A stretch of DNA of 64,000 nucleotides from Chara braunii. Lineage: Eukaryota > Streptophyta > Charophyceae > Charales > Characeae. This document shows, piece after piece, positions 41,978 to 51,813 of the stretch. The stretch is from positions 336,224 through 400,223 of the forward strand of contig BFEA01000908.1 in assembly GCA_003427395.1 (NCBI GenBank), read 5' to 3'. Below the pieces are notes generated by a model. That model ran no database searches. It was not told the DNA's origin and saw nothing but the letters and a program-made list of their open reading frames with translations. The first letter of the stretch is position 1, and every line of letters starts with the position of its first letter. Both the position numbers and the translations under genes were made by a program.

Positions 41978-42331
41978 TTAGTTAGTCTCATCACAATAGC
42001 TGTCAGGTATAGGAGGGATTGGAACAGTCTTGTATGTTACTTGCATTATACCCCATTTCACTTTCTTCTTTTGCTTGATCAAATCTGTCTTTTCATCATA
42101 AATAAATTGGATCACAATCTCCCATAACCAGTTAAAATCCTCACCATCGTTGTTGCCTCCTTCCTTGACATAGGGGCGAATATCATAGATATTTCCTTCC
42201 AAGAAGTGAATTAGCACTACGCAGATGGTTGAGCCACAAGAGTGATAGCTCCAACAAGCCTCATACCTGTAAGGAAATATCCCTCTTGTGGTAAATTTAG
42301 ACAATTCTCTCAGAGCACCGTCGACCAGCAT
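41978..42331 (-). CDS. First P-x-P-P domain copy (ORF A), unrecognised family
   Basis: 117 codons, ATG at 42329-42331, with an in-frame TAG five codons earlier. It shares A-L-R-E-L-S-K-F-T, I-Y-D-I-R-P-Y-V-K, L-W and V-P-I-P-P-I-P with copies B and C and with the copy at 24.0-24.6 kb. It stops soon after P-x-P-P, so the W-x-A tail is missing. Forty-three bases and an 11-12-base T run separate it from ORF B, suggesting a small deletion or slip. Confidence 0.5.
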   Translation of the reverse strand: MLVDGALRELSKFTTRGIFPYRYEACWSYHSCGSTICVVLIHFLEGNIYDIRPYVKEGGNNDGEDFNWLWEIVIQFIYDEKTDLIKQKKKVKWGIMQVTYKTVPIPPIPDSYCDETN

Positions 42332-42888
42332 CTGTCCCGATCCGTCCTACTCTGTTTCTTTCAATTTTCTTTCAGTGTATTAGACGAAAATTGGGCATGC
42401 CTAGTGTCAAGCTCGATTCTCTCCAGTCAATAATGTCAATCTCCTTTTCCCGATCCACTGTGCTACCTCACACAAGGAAGAAATAAATCACAGTTAGCAG
42501 TCGTGATTATCAAGAAAATTGAGACTTAAATGAGAATAATAAAGTTAACATGAAGCTCACAAAAATGTCAACAGTTCTTAAGTCCTAATCAAAGCTCAAA
42601 GATGATGATGATGACCCAGGTTCGTTCCGGACACGAAAATATTTTTATGTCCAACCCATCGACCGTTATGGTGGATGACTATCCGATTAAATACAACACA
42701 ATGGAATAACGTTGTCGAGTGCATCGACTCCCGCCTTTTTTCCGACAGGCGAGAGCCCTCCAGGTCATATCACGCAGGAGTTGAACAAAATAAAATCAAA
42801 AGACAACTTCGGGAAGACTCAAAAAAAAAAAAAAAACAATATAGGAAAAATAACTAATTTATTTCATGTCGAGGAGAGAAAGAGAGGG
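42332..42888. other. Gene-free stretch upstream of the array
   Basis: No gene. An ATG-poor minus-strand frame of 28 codons (about 42370-42460) is all that is open. A 5' LTR or leader of the minus-strand gypsy might be here but was not identified. Confidence 0.35.
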
Positions 42889-42898
42889 AGATAGATAG

Positions 42899-42929
<31 letters not shown>

Positions 42930-42936
42930 AATAGAT

Positions 42937-42974
<38 letters not shown>

Positions 42975-43000
42975 TGATTGATTGATTGATTGATAGATAG

Positions 43001-43077
<77 letters not shown>
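42889..43077. repeat. (GATA)n followed by (GA)n microsatellite
   Basis: GATA/GATT tetranucleotides from 42889 to 43020, then pure GA to the gap edge at 43077. The repeat probably caused the assembly gap. Confidence 0.97.
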
Positions 43078-43292
43078 NNNNNNNNNNNNNNNNNNNNNNN
43101 NNNNNNNNNNNNNNNNNNNNNNNNNNNNNNNNNNNNNNNNNNNNNNNNNNNNNNNNNNNNNNNNNNNNNNNNNNNNNNNNNNNNNNNNNNNNNNNNNNNN
43201 NNNNNNNNNNNNNNNNNNNNNNNNNNNNNNNNNNNNNNNNNNNNNNNNNNNNNNNNNNNNNNNNNNNNNNNNNNNNNNNNNNNNNNNNNNNN
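43078..43292. other. Assembly gap (215 N)
   Basis: A run of N between a GA microsatellite and an A run. Confidence 1.
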
Positions 43293-44644
43293 AAAAAAAA
43301 AAAAACCTTCAAAAATCCGAAAACAAACTATGTTATGCAGAAAAATAAACTGAACAACTTTTGTCATAGGGTCACATCGAAAGTTTTTACCAAATTTAAA
43401 ATAGGCCTGGACGGGCAACTGGTCTCGGACCAGTCTGGTAAACTAGGTTATTGTTTTTTTTTTTTAATAACAAAATTTTTATTTTTGCCCATGTTTTCAT
43501 CATCGACTGATCATTGGACAGACCCGACCCTCGACAACAGTGTGTTAAACCACCACTCCTTATGCCCTGATACTATAATTTTTTTTCGGACCGAGTCCTG
43601 TGGGAAAATTTACAGTGATTAGGCAAGATTTAGGTTTGAAGAAAATAGGTTGGTGAACTCGTAAAAATCTATCAAAATGGCCGGGGGGAGGGGGGAGAGA
43701 AAGAAACTAGGTTGGGTTACAGTATTCATAACAAAATATATGAAAATGCCCTACCCTGCTGGAAGGGCACGATATTGAACAAAAACCAAATAGAGAAAAA
43801 AAAACAAAGGATTTGGACACAATAACGGTTAGATACATTATAGAAAGTCATTGTCTGAGTATGTTAGTTAGGGTTTTCCCAAATAACATGACATAGGAAG
43901 AAAAGTACAAGAAAATAAAAATAAAAATAAAGATTTAGATGTGATAGTGGTCAGATACATTATGAAAGGTACTATTGTGGGTATGCCCTAAGTGGGGGCG
44001 TTTGAAAACATATAAAAAACGTAGGGCACTAAAAAAATAAAATAAAACTATTTATTCATATTAGTGGTCAGATTCATTATGAAAATTACTAATGTGAGTA
44101 TGCGCTTAACAAGGGTCTTCAAAAACATCATTGATCTCGTTTTTTTTTTTTTTTTTTTTTTTTTTCCCCTTTGTTTTTCTCCTGCTAGCAAATGATATGA
44201 GTTATAACACTTCAGTTTCAAGGTAGGTTGATACTAGTACCTCCGTTAAACAAACAACGGCATGCATTGTTGACTTCAGACATAGAAATATTCAAATTTT
44301 GGTTTGACAATTTAACTTCGGTTGGACTGGTGGTTTAACAAGCAGGTCCACAACTGATGTATGGGCGGAGTACTGGTGGTATATCTTATCTCAATCTCCC
44401 TTTTCACTACCTACCTATCACTACCTCTAAGTCTATATGGGGGACCCCTGCAAGCATAACATGTTTCTCCTCACCCTAATCGACAGTGGTCAGGGAGTAG
44501 GGTGGGCCGACCGGTGGTGGGGGCCGGCCAACGCAAAGACTGAGCATTTTGTTAATAACTGCACCTCCCATCTACTTCCCCCCCCATTCCAGCAACACAG
44601 ACACACACACACACCCGTGATGGCCAAAGACCCTGCCAAGCGAA
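43293..44644. repeat. Gene-free AT-rich stretch with ~120-bp tandem repeat
   Basis: Three diverged units contain GGT[CT]AGAT[AT]CATTAT-GAAA and G[AG]GTATG, with anchors at 43827, 43949 and 44066. Each is followed by an A/T-rich segment. A T run lies at about 44140-44165. No gene. Confidence 0.6.
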
Positions 44645-44960
44645 CGGGGGGAGCAAGCCAACTATCTCAGTTGGTTAGCGCCAAGAATGCCATAGGTGGC
44701 AGTGGGGATTGAACCCACGACCTCCTGAATGCCACTTGTGTGCCACTTGCTCCATGCACGCGCTCCGTTAGACACTGCGGCCCACGACCTCTTGAACACC
44801 ACTTGCGTGCCTGAATAACTGAGCTGGGCCTCCATGCACGCGCCCTGTTAGCACGCGCCCCGTTAGACACTGCGGCATTGGTGATTGAACCCATGACCTC
44901 CTGAATGCCCACTTGCGTGCCTGAATAACTGAGCTGGGCCACTTGCTCCATGCACGCCCT
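44645..44960 (-). repeat. tRNA-derived (SINE-like) repeat cluster
   Basis: On the minus strand, box-A-like GGCCCAGCTCAGTTATTCAGGC is found at 44920-44940 and again at about 44809-44830. Each is followed about 40 bases on by an intended T-arm: GAGGTCATGGGTTCAATCAC (box B at 44882-44891) and a decayed copy. A further perfect box B, GGTTCAATCC in GTGGGTTCAATCCCCAC, lies at 44704-44716. A plus-strand box-A-like CTCAGTTGGTTAGCGC lies at 44666-44681. None folds as a full tRNA. Confidence 0.45.
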
Positions 44961-45379
44961 GCTGGTCCATTATTTATCTAAACGGCTACTGTGCCACTGG
45001 CGTCGTTCCCCCCCCCCCGTCTTCTGTGCCTCTTTTGGGGTAAGTCGATCAATGTGCCCTAAACGCATGCCTGGAGCAAGGGCCCGGTATTGCCCTTCCA
45101 CCTACATACAGCACACAGCGGCGACGGGTGTGTAATGAGGCTCCGTTGGAGTCACTCGCTGGCCCCATCACGGTTTCTGGTGGGGGTGCGGAATTGCGGC
45201 GACAGTGGTCGGGCTTGGCTTACCGGTAGGGCGGGAAAGTGGCTCGTCCTGAGGGGTGGGAAGTCTGGGGCTTGCTGGGGCTGAGGCGGCGGGTGACGGA
45301 CGGAATTGTCGCCACCTTGGTCCTTCATCCCACAGCTCAGGCTGAGGCTTGACATGCCCAAAACTCGTACTCGTGAGAA

Positions 45380-45545
45380 GAGAAAGTCCTTTCCGGGTAG
45401 CGGAAGCAGGAATCGCGCCGGGGAGCGCCCGCTGTGCTGCCCCACCATCGCCGCACCTCAGAGTAGTCGGTCCTTTTCGGGTAGCTGAAGCAGGAATCGA
45501 GCTGTGATCGTTTGTGCTGTTGCCCTGCCATCGCCACGCAGGGAG
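45380..45545 (-). repeat. Tandem tRNA-like repeat, two copies
   Basis: Two minus-strand units each have a box-A-like GGCGATGG-x-GGGC and, about 35 bases on, [CT]CGATTCCTGCTTC, followed by GCTACCCGGAAAGGAC or its variant. They look like a dimer of a tRNA-derived repeat and lie about 0.8 kb upstream of RPL13. Confidence 0.4.
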
Positions 45546-45686
45546 GTCAGCGCGCGTAAGTGGTTTTACATGTTTCTTGTTCCAACCGGTTCTTGACAAA
45601 TAGAAGTCGCCGTTCACATGTGGTCATGCGGGGTCTCTCCGTAGCGAATACTCACAATGTCTGTCACCTTTTCGTCTCCGCAGCTA

Positions 45687-45945
45687 TTTACGTGGTTGCG
45701 GACAGGTGCATCCAGGTGTCGATGTTATTGCGATCAGATGCACTTGATAATAGGCATAGTACGAGTATGCCCTTTGAGGAGCAACTGTATCAAAACTTAC
45801 TCACACTTGCACCTTCTGCTCAGCTCGTTACGTGGTTGCGGACAGGTGCATCCATGTGATCGATGTTATTGAGATCAGATATACTTGATAAAAGGCGTAG
45901 AATGAGGATGCCTTTTGAGGAGCAATTGTGTCAAACCTTACATGG
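45687..45945 (+). repeat. 140-bp tandem duplication
   Basis: TACGTGGTTGCGGACAGGTG occurs at 45689 and 45829. The following sequence (ATGTTATTG-GATCAGAT, CTTGATAA-AGGC, TTTGAGGAGCAA-TGT) recurs in the same order. Confidence 0.85.
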
Positions 45946-46241
45946 CCGGGTAGAGATTTGATTCTGGCGTCTGGTCGTTTTTCGCGTCGCTGACGGCTGT
46001 TTTTTGCGATTAGTGTATACTGTCCATTTTTCATTTGGAGTGAAATTTCGGGCACTAGGTCAAACAACTGGGGATTTAGTCTGGAAAAATAGAAAACGTT
46101 CGACGAAACGTTTTGTAACTAAGAATAGAGAAGAGAAACTGAATAGCTAGTTGCCAAGCTTTTTTCTTCTTGGAATTCAACTCCTGTACCGGGTATTTCT
46201 TTTCCTAAATTATGTATGGCGAGAGCTTATCAGAGTGAAAG

Positions 46242-46333
46242 GTATGGATTTGTGTTTTTTGAGGATTGACTTGGCTGTCGTGTTCATTATTGCTTTTGCT
46301 GCTTGGTGTTGTTGTGCTTGTGGGACGTTGCAG
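46242..46333 (+). other. Probable 5'-UTR intron of RPL13
   Basis: A strong donor AAAG|GTATGG at 46241/46242 and an acceptor GACGTTGCAG ending at 46333, with a pyrimidine-leaning tract between. The intron would be 92 bases and would end 30 bases before the start codon. Such leader introns are common in plant ribosomal-protein genes. No transcript evidence is available here. Confidence 0.5.
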
Positions 46334-46363
46334 TGATTTGGGTTTCCTCTTGTCCTCGACAAA

Positions 46364-47909
46364 ATGGTGAGGCACAACAATGTCGTGCCTAATGCCCATT
46401 TCCGGAAGGATTGGCAAAGCCGTGTGAAGACATGGTTCAATCAGCCGGGCCGTAAGAAGCGCAGAAGACTTGCTCGCCAGAAGAAGGCGGTGAAGATCTT
46501 CCCCAGGCCGACTTCGGGGCTTCTTCGTCCGGTTGTTCATGGCCAGAGCATCAAGTATAATTCTAAGGTCCGGTTGGGAAGGGGTTTCAGCTTGGAGGAG
46601 CTGAAGGAGGCCGGTGTCCCTAAGAAGCTGGCGCCAACGATCGGAATTGCAGTGGATCATAGGCGGAGGAACAGGTGCTTGGAGGGACTGCAGGCCAATG
46701 TCCAGCGCCTTAAGACATTCAAGTCGAAGCTCGTGGTCTTCCCGCGTCGTGCGAAGAAACCCAAGGTGCGTTGAGATCTAGCGTTGTGCTGATGAATGTT
46801 GGCCTTGATCTTATTCTGTTACGAGCGTTTCATTTCTTGCACGCCGAATATGTTTTCTATCGCTGCGAACAGAACGCAAAATTCTATCCATATGTATAGA
46901 TATAAGCATATAACCTTTCTCTGTGTTGCGCTGACTTCTATGACGAAAAGGTTTGTTTCTTTGTGCGATGGACTCAAACCCTAAATCATGTTCGTGTGTT
47001 GTCTAGGAGCATTTAGCGTTTCCAAGTCTAGCATGTTTTGCTCACCTCTGAAAACCCTAAAAGCTTGCCGAATCGACTACGAATCTGCGCAGGTTCTCAG
47101 CTATCAATCGCCGTATTACGTGCCGGGTCGTTTTAGGGGTATTTTTTTGATGCAACGTTTGCCGCTGGATAGTGTCATTGACTTGGCGTTCTGTTTGGGT
47201 GGAGATGGTAGAGAGAATGGACAAACCTGTGCTATCTAGGGGTTGATTGCTTGGTGAGCCAGAGAGAATGGATTGCTTTGTGGGCGGATATTTTTGTGTG
47301 AAAATGGGGGTGACTGGTGGTACAGTTGTACCACGACGCCGTAGATTTTAGTAGCGTGCACGTCCACGCCCTAATGTATAACTTGGGTGATGTTCAATGT
47401 TGTCGGTGTCCGAATAGGAACGGTAGGTGATGCATCGGTGACGCGTTTTTGGCTTCGTTTACAAATAATAAGGTATCTCGTGCAGGCAGGCAGCTCGTTT
47501 CTAACGGGGTCGAGAGACAACCTAACCTTTGTTTTACGTATGGGTATGTGATCATGTGAATGGGGACCGAAGAGGGGCGTCAGTGTCGCGTGGTTGCTTT
47601 TGTAGTGTTTCTGGAACATCGGTCTTCGCTGCCTCATGAGAATCCGTCTGTTTGTTTGTTTGTTTGCTGGTTTCTCAGTTTGGAGATTCGAGCCCGGAGG
47701 AGGTGGCCAATGCGACGCAGTACACTGGACCTTTGCTGCCCGTAAGCAACGCTACAGTCGCGACGGAGATCACCACAATCACACCCGAAATGCAAGCCTT
47801 CAAGGCTTACTACAAGCTTCGGTTGGAAAGGATGAACGCACGCATGGCTGGAGTCCGGAAGAAGCGCGCTGCAGAGGAGGACAAGGACGGTCTTGGCTTG
47901 AAGAAGTAG
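46364..47909 (+). CDS. RPL13: Cytosolic 60S ribosomal protein L13 (eL13)
   Basis: A structural protein of the large ribosomal subunit in the cytoplasm. There are two coding exons: 46364-46765 (134 codons) and 47679-47909 (76 codons plus TAG), giving 210 residues, close to the ~206-208 of plant eL13. The start has a good context (GACAAAATGG). The N-terminus [13 protein letters not shown] and [11 protein letters not shown] are typical. The family signature [16 protein letters not shown] is present; a Leu takes the place that is usually small, Ala or Ser. V-D-H-R-R-R-N-R and V-F-P-R-R-A-K-K follow. Exon 2 opens [14 protein letters not shown] and ends in a Lys-rich tail. The intron (46766-47678, phase 0) has GTGCGT...TTTCTCAG ends. 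It is the only intact host gene in the window. Confidence 0.95.
46766..47678 (+). other. RPL13: RPL13 main intron (913 bp)
   Basis: A GT-AG intron in phase 0 between codons 134 and 135. The donor is CCCAAG|GTGCGT, and the acceptor is TTTCTCAG after a T/G-rich tract of TTTG repeats. It holds two telo-box motifs and no recognised snoRNA. Confidence 0.9.
46976..47060 (+). promoter_or_regulatory. Two telo-box motifs in the RPL13 intron
   Basis: AAACCCTAA occurs at 46976-46984 and at 47052-47060. In land plants this element is enriched near the starts of ribosomal-protein genes, where it helps co-ordinate expression in growing cells. Here it lies in the intron, so activity is inference. Confidence 0.4.
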
Positions 47910-48989
47910 AAGAAGCCGTGCACGTATGTTGATGTCGTGGTGTTTAAACGTTGAACTGGAGATGAATTACTATCAGTTACCGGAGTTGTCACTACGAGAG
48001 ATTCGTGGTCGATCATGGTGTCGTGGCCAGTGCATTCAGACTGAGTGTCAACGTGGCTTATTCCTGGAGTGAGGATCAGCGAGTCGGTGGTTGCTGAAAT
48101 CGAAGATATTGTTCTTTTTTTAATGGGAGATTCTCTCATTAATTCATTTTGCGCAGAGATTGAGAATTGATCTCGGCTTGTCTACGCGGTTGCTGTGGTC
48201 CGGCGTCTGTTTATTGGACACGCTGTGGACTGTGTGTAATCCTAAAGTCATTGCGACTCAGAACTGTTTTGGCCTCCTGATGTTGTGGCTCTTAGATGTA
48301 CTGTGTGCTGTGCCTTGAGTGTGTACTGTGGCACGCATTATGGAATGTTTCTCGGTTGAACTGAAGATCGAATGCTCCGTGTGCTATGCTATGCCTTCAT
48401 CGTGTGGTGTTGAATGCTTGTGTTGAACCGAAAACTGGAAATACATGTCACGTGTCGTTTCCTTTTTGCGAACGGACAACTGGAAACAATTTGGCGATGG
48501 GCTTGAAGGGTTGAGGAATTGACTGCCGGCTTGTTACTCGATAATTTCTTATGTAATATTTGCCATCACTCCGGAAATCGATGAACTTCATGAGATTAGG
48601 GTTCCCGATGCGATCATCCGACGCGTGTTTTAGAAAACGACCTCAAAATTGGAAATCACCGACTTGAAAATTGAGTCAGTCACTTGGCGCTCGAGGTTCG
48701 GAAGAAGGGTAATTTGCTCGCCATTGGAGTGAACGAGTACATGATTGCCTCTTCTCGACCCTCCTGAGTGAGTCATCCCGGTGTTGTATGTACCGTTTGC
48801 TCGTGATCTCAATAGTGGATGAGCTTCAGGCTATCAATTTAAGTGTTTGGCCCCCGGCTGTGAACAGATGAGGAATTTCTCTGACGACACGAATGAATGA
48901 AGTTCCAATTACAAACGTTTTTCCGCGGAGTGATTTATGGCGCGGTTGCAGATTAGAATGGACGGCAATGTTTGTTTTTTTGCTGGATC
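47910..48989. other. RPL13 3' flank, no other gene
   Basis: Probable 3' UTR for some distance after 47909, then anonymous DNA. No coding region recognised. Confidence 0.5.
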
Positions 48990-49285
48990 GGAGCGTGGTA
49001 TGCAGTAATGAGACGGGTGCCGATGTCATCTCCACAGGGAGAGATTGCTGGTCTTCTGCTCCGATGGGAGTCGTTGCTGGCTTCATCTCCCTGTTCTGGT
49101 GCGTCAGGAATGTGCCCTATGAACGTCACGGGTTCTCCGTGGCTCGTCTTCTGCCACTCCGACACAATCTCGCGGGATCATAGTACCGCTCTGTTGACAT
49201 GATCACAGCGGTATCGCTCTATGGGGCGGTGTCACTGTCGTCGGCTTTCCTCACAGGGCGGTCTCCAAGAGCCGCTACATTTAAT
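48990..49285 (+). repeat. ~300-bp dispersed repeat, copy 1
   Basis: From GGAGCGTGGTAT through GACGGGTGC, TGAACGTCACGGGTTCTCCG, GTGTCACTGTCGTC and TTTCCTCACAGGGC, this matches 55870-56175 in the same orientation. By eye the two copies are about 80% identical. No coding function recognised. Confidence 0.8.
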
Positions 49286-50070
49286 TTCCCTTAAATCAGC
49301 AAGTTTCCCAATCGCCCTCAACGGGACGAAAGCACCGTATGCGATATTTCGACAGAGGATGCTTCTTTGTGTCAGGCTTGTTAGCAGATCTGTGATATGT
49401 ATGTGTAGCTATTGACTGGTGGTTTCTTTCGCTGATTGTCTTTTTCTCGCGATTTTTTAAAATTAACTGTTCAAATCTTTCTCACGTCATTTCGCGCTCG
49501 ACGTCGTCGTCCAGCTGTGGCTCTTCTTGGTCAGCTCATACTCGCGAGGACAATCTTAATCGACTGATTTGTGTTGAACGGCTTCGCGGGTAAGTTCCCG
49601 ATTTGATATCACTCCATAGTGTGGTTATCATCTAACAATGACCTTTCTGAAATATGATGTACAGTACGTTTGCGTTCTATATAGTAGTTTTTATAGTGTG
49701 GAGAGTTTATGATCTGGGTATGACCTCTTTGAAATATCATCTCCAGTACGTTTGCCTGTTATGTTCGAGCAGCCCATGGTAATCTGGCTTGGGTTGTGTG
49801 CGGCGAGATGTTTATTGATGCATATGATGTGCTGTCATCCCTACCTCTGGGTACTCCTTTTTCTTTACATGTTTCTGATCGTCAATACAGCCAATTCAGT
49901 TATGAACGAAGCAATAAGATTTTGAACCGCTCCAGGACATTCCCCACGTGACCTTTCGAAGGTTCCAGATGAGCAGTGCTACCGGAAGAAAACGGCTGGC
50001 GGCGGAAGGCGAAAAAGAAGAGAAAATGCCGCGCTGGAATCTCGGCAAAGCTTGGCGCGCAGAGGGATGA
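49286..50070. repeat. Gene-free stretch with an 82-bp tandem duplication
   Basis: No gene. TAGTGTGG...ATGACCT-TTTGAAATAT-AT-T-CAGTACGTTTGC recurs with an 82-base period (anchors at 49664 and 49746). Confidence 0.6.
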
Positions 50071-50140
50071 TGCTTCTTTCGTTTGTGTATGTCATAAATG
50101 GTCTTTGTATGTCTGCAGATGGAATCAGATGTCGGTGTAC
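50071..50140 (+). repeat. Short dispersed repeat, copy 1
   Basis: GCTTCTTTCGTTTGTGTATG, then TCATAAATGGTCTTTGTATG and TCTGCAGATG-AATCAGATG. A second copy lies at 52615-52682. Confidence 0.75.
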
Positions 50141-50276
50141 TGTTCTCTGGTGTTGGTCGGGATTCAATCCACTCATCTCTAGTTTGCCTGGTCGAGCTGA
50201 GCACAGTTTCGAGTGGTTGTGGTTGCACTTCCATATCTTTTATAATCTTGCCGTTTTGCGCAGGGAACGGTGTATC

Positions 50277-50329
50277 GCGCGGAGTTTCCATCCACGACCT
50301 CTCGTGAGGTCGATGACCACATTTGCGCG
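50277..50329 (-). repeat. Hairpin/peptide-like repeat, copy 1
   Basis: GCGCGGAGTTTCCATCCA, then an inner stem CGACCTC-TCGT-GAGGTCG, then ATGACCACATTTGCGCG. On the minus strand it reads A-N-V-V-I-D-L-T-R-G-R-G-W-K-L-R-A. It belongs to a six-member local family. Confidence 0.65.
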
Positions 50330-50528
50330 AATGGAGTTCATGCAACTTGAGTTGGCCATCTACCTAATTATTGTTCCATAGCATTCGATCCTGGAAATGA
50401 CGTGGGATGTTTTTTGTCCCACGTGTTGGGCATGGAGGCGGCATGTTGTGGTACACAGTCCGTCGAACGAATCTGATTAATCGAGTGAAGGTGTGATCGG
50501 TGCAAGTCGTCAGAGGGATGGCAATAAT

Positions 50529-50584
50529 GCGCGGAATTTCCATCCATCGGGTCCTGTTATGAGTTTGATTGCCACTTTCCGCGC
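50529..50584 (-). repeat. Hairpin/peptide-like repeat, copy 2
   Basis: The ends GCGCGGAA and TTCCGCGC pair perfectly. The minus-strand reading is A-R-K-V-A-I-K-L-I-T-G-P-D-G-W-K-F-R-A. Confidence 0.7.
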
Positions 50585-50988
50585 AAAGTTCTATGCCAGT
50601 TGCCTTTTCCACTGTTGCAGTGGGAAATTATGTCCTAGTGACTCCTGTAATGTCCAATTATTATGGGAACTATCATCGGCAATGGTATATGCGTTGCTCA
50701 TGTTGATTTTATCATTCTTTGGGCAATTAACTACGATATTCCGGGTCGAAATTTCGGCGTCGTTTGAGATGTAATTGTCGGTGTTTAGCTTTGCGAGCAG
50801 GCCATGACGATTTCGGTTTCGAAAACGCTGGAATTACGCCCAGAAATGCCGGATTTAAACGCCCGGAGTATTTAATCTGTCATCCGCTCATGGAGCGAGC
50901 ATGGTGTGTGGTACACAGTCCGTCCAACGAATCTGATTAATCGAGAAAAGTTGTGATCTGTGCAGGTCATCAGAGGGATGGCAATGAG

Positions 50989-51044
50989 GCGCGGAATTTC
51001 CATCCATCGGGTCCTGTCATGAGTTTGATGGCCACTTTCCGCGC
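50989..51044 (-). repeat. Hairpin/peptide-like repeat, copy 3
   Basis: The ends GCGCGGAA and TTCCGCGC pair, with inner CCATC/GATGG. The minus-strand reading is A-R-K-V-A-I-K-L-M-T-G-P-D-G-W-K-F-R-A. Confidence 0.7.
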
Positions 51045-51443
51045 AAATTTTGATGCCAGTTGCTTTTGCCACTGCTGCAGTGGGAAATTATGTCCTAGTG
51101 ACTCCTGTAATGTACAATTATTATGGGAACCATCATAGGCTATGGTATATGCATTGTTTGTATAGGTGATTATTATTATTTTTTCATGACGTTCCGGGTT
51201 GTAATGTCCGGCATTGTTCGAGCGGTAATCGTCAGGGCTTTCCTGTGCTAGCAGGGTCTGACGATTTCGGTTCCAAAAAATGCCGGAACTGCGGCCAAAG
51301 AATGTCTGATTTAAACGCCCTAAGGAGTATTTATTCTGTCATGTTCATGGAGCGAGCATGGTGTGGTAAACAATGCGTCCAACGAATCTGATTAATAAAG
51401 TGAAGGTGTGATCGGTGCAAGTCATTAGAGGGATGGCAATGAC

Positions 51444-51499
51444 GCGCGGAATTTCCATCCATCGGGTCCTGGTATGATTCTAATGGCCACTTTCCGCGC
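51444..51499 (-). repeat. Hairpin/peptide-like repeat, copy 4
   Basis: The ends pair as in copies 2 and 3. The minus-strand reading is A-R-K-V-A-I-R-I-I-P-G-P-D-G-W-K-F-R-A. The changes from copy 3 are mostly conservative. Confidence 0.7.
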
Positions 51500-51757
51500 A
51501 AATTTCTATGCCAGTCGGAAATTGTCCTAGCAACTCCTGTAATGTCCAATTACTGTATTATGGGAACCGTCATCGGCACTGGTATATGTCTTGTTTATGT
51601 TGCGTCGTTTGAGAGGTAATCATCCTAAGTGTGGTGCGTAAGCTAATTTCGCCATAGCCGTTTTTTACCTTTGGTAGCAGAGTCTGGCAGTTTCGATTCG
51701 GAAACGCAAGAATTGCGCTCAAGAATGTCGGATTGAAACACCCGAAGGAATGTTAAT

Positions 51758-51813
51758 CCTGACTTACGTTCCTGCTGATTGTGGTCCTGACATACGTTCC
51801 TGCTGATTGTGGT
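51758..51813 (+). repeat. 28-bp tandem duplication
   Basis: CCTGAC-TACGTTCCTGCTGATTGTGGT occurs twice with one mismatch. Confidence 0.9.

Larger units (their letters stand above)
34081..42331 (-). mobile_element. Ty3/gypsy element with a pre-gag ORF array
   Basis: A minus-strand LTR-type retroelement. From its 5' side: four copies of an unknown P-x-P-P domain (42331-40426), a small ORF E (40438-40148), gag (40147-38298), protease (about 38255-37635), RT (37599-36470), RNase H (36430-35866), integrase (35748-34358). RT and RNase H style (D-L-Y-x-G-Y-D-Q-F, Y-I-D-D, E-A-D-G-G-P-V) differ from the two chromodomain elements on the plus strand, so it is another lineage. Its 5' LTR was not found and may lie in or beyond the gap at 43078. 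It is dead because of multiple stops. Confidence 0.75.
50430..51700 (+). repeat. ~460-bp tandem repeat, three copies
   Basis: Units start near 50430, 50890 and 51345; the anchor GTGGTACACAGTCCGTC or its variant is at 50448, 50908 and 51363. Each unit contains CGAATCTGATTAAT, AGAGGGATGGCAAT, one hairpin/peptide-like repeat, AATTATGTCCTAGTGACTCC and GATTTCGGTT. The third unit is truncated. Confidence 0.85.

Noticed and set aside
42854-43418. Tyr-Leu-Ser-Ile repeat proteins
   Set aside because: Translations of GATA/GA microsatellites and N gap.
44660-44720. A functional tRNA gene
   Set aside because: Box A and box B here lie on opposite strands and no cloverleaf forms; tRNA-derived repeat is the better reading.
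46766-47678. Box C/D snoRNA in the RPL13 intron
   Set aside because: TGATG-like strings exist (about 46789, 47389, 47427), but no proper C box with a D box and terminal stem was found.
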